Part shown: piece after piece, positions 14,951 through 15,397 of the stretch
Layout: each line of letters starts with the position of its first letter
Numbering within the stretch: position 1 is the stretch's first letter
NCBI GenBank assembly: GCA_003220195.1
Contig: QHRT01000037.1
Location: 1-15,397, forward strand
From: Candidatus Rokuibacteriota bacterium
Lineage (GTDB): Bacteria > Methylomirabilota > Methylomirabilia > Rokubacteriales > CSP1-6
DNA length: 15,397 nucleotides
Direction of reading: 5' to 3'
The notes under the pieces: generated by a model
What the model saw: the letters and a program-made list of their open reading frames with translations, nothing else
What the model was told of the DNA's origin: nothing
Database searches by the model: none
Made by a program: the position numbers and the translations under genes

Positions 14951-15397
14951 TCAGAGCGGCTTGCCGTTCAGCAGTGTCGTGCCCGTCACGGGCACCGGCT
15001 TGAGCAAGGCCTGCATCACGAAGCAGCCGCGTTCGGCGTTGCGGATGACTTTCGCGACCCGGTCCGGTGGGTCCGGTGACTCGAGCTCGAGCACGGTCTC
15101 GGCGCCGAGCATCGCGCCCTCGATCGTGTCGTTCAGCACCGAGCCGGTCACCCGATAGGACGCCCGCACGCGCATCCGCATCTTCGTGACCGTGACCTTC
15201 AGCATGTGTCCATACCGGGACACCTGGGTCATCAGTCAGAACGCGAGCGCCGCGCTGAAGTACATGAGCGGCGTCGGCGCCGAGCCGAGGCCGCCCAGGC
15301 TCGGGCCCTCGTCCGACGCGAACGTCATGTGGCCGCTGCCGCCGCGATGCACGGTCGCCAGCTTGCGGAACGGCGTGACGGCGCTGACGTCGGCCTC
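14951..15397 (-). CDS. OsmC-family protein, probable selenoprotein with in-frame TGA (5' partial)
   Basis: Read on the minus strand from the window edge, one frame gives 148 codons plus a stop, interrupted once by TGA at 15236-15238. Before it is an OsmC N-terminal half: LATVHRGGSGHMTFASDEGP, then LGGLGSAPTPLMYFSAALAF. After it the same frame continues as LMTQVSRYGHMLKVTVTKM, VTGSVLNDTIEGAMLGAETV and the C-terminal NAERGCFVMQALLKPVPVTG. OsmC/Ohr proteins have their reactive Cys precisely where the TGA stands (the ALAxC pattern), and the second conserved Cys is present (residue 125 of the visible part, in ERGCF). Decoding the TGA as selenocysteine gives a normal OsmC protein. OsmC-type proteins reduce peroxides through the two cysteines. 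OsmC-like selenoproteins have been reported from metagenomes. The ATG at 15232 is not a credible start. The N-terminus lies outside the window. Confidence 0.85.
15206..15238 (-). other. Putative bacterial SECIS element and selenocysteine UGA codon
   Basis: On the minus strand, the UGA (15238-15236) is followed after 12 nt by GUGUCC (15223-15218), a 6-nt loop CGGUAU (15217-15212) and GGACAC (15211-15206). This is a perfect 6-bp apical stem whose loop holds G in its second position and the GGU seen in known bacterial SECIS loops. The loop begins 18 nt after the UGA, inside the spacing known for bacterial elements. Extra A-U and C-G pairs can form below a G-A mismatch. SelB would bind this hairpin to deliver Sec-tRNA. 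The fold was judged by eye. Confidence 0.75.

Noticed and set aside
14951..15232. A complete 93-residue gene starting at ATG 15232
   Set aside because: The frame upstream of this ATG continues OsmC homology through one TGA, and the ATG falls in the middle of a conserved helix. It is the C-terminal part of a longer gene.

Overview
This is a GC-rich, densely packed bacterial chromosome segment with short intergenic gaps, GTG and TTG starts and ATGA/GTGA/TTGA start-stop overlaps. The gene content and high GC would suit an uncultivated soil lineage such as Candidatus Rokubacteria/Methylomirabilota. That placement is inference from gene style only; no rRNA or other marker gene is present to test it. 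There are no tRNA genes, CRISPR arrays or insertion sequences. Both ends cut through genes.

Layout. (1) Positions 2-4358, plus strand: a glycolate oxidase operon glcD (5' partial), glcE and glcF, followed without a gap by moaB, a molybdenum cofactor gene. glcF shows signs of a disturbed N-terminus and carries a C-terminal tail encoded by two copies of a palindromic repeat. (2) 4359-5760: a leader with a strong hairpin, then a secreted HtrA/Deg-type serine protease with one PDZ domain, closed by a 12-bp hairpin. (3) 5769-6981: a VOC/PhnB-like gene on the minus strand, divergent from a two-gene unit encoding a small membrane protein and a zinc-ribbon/DUF2007-like protein. (4) 7027-9070, minus strand: a secreted DUF4139-type protein broken by a frameshift, apparently a short deletion. 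(5) 9258-13846, plus strand: a metal-dependent amidohydrolase translationally coupled to a Tat-exported peptide-type (family 5) solute-binding protein and two DppB/DppC-type permeases, with no ATPase genes in the window. (6) 13866-14866: a short helical protein overlapping a DUF2182 membrane protein. (7) 14951-15397, minus strand, running off the end: an OsmC-family gene.

The most interesting item is the OsmC-family gene. Its reading frame is interrupted by one in-frame TGA exactly where OsmC proteins carry their reactive cysteine. Clear OsmC homology runs in the same frame on both sides of the TGA. A 6-bp hairpin with a GGU-containing loop starts 12 nt downstream. This is the signature of a selenocysteine codon with a bacterial SECIS element, so the gene most likely encodes an OsmC-like selenoprotein, and an automatic gene caller would split it in two.

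How the parts work together: glcDEF oxidises glycolate to glyoxylate. The amidohydrolase and transporter cluster probably imports and hydrolyses a peptide-like or other amide substrate. HtrA and the OsmC-like protein are envelope quality-control and peroxide/thiol stress functions.
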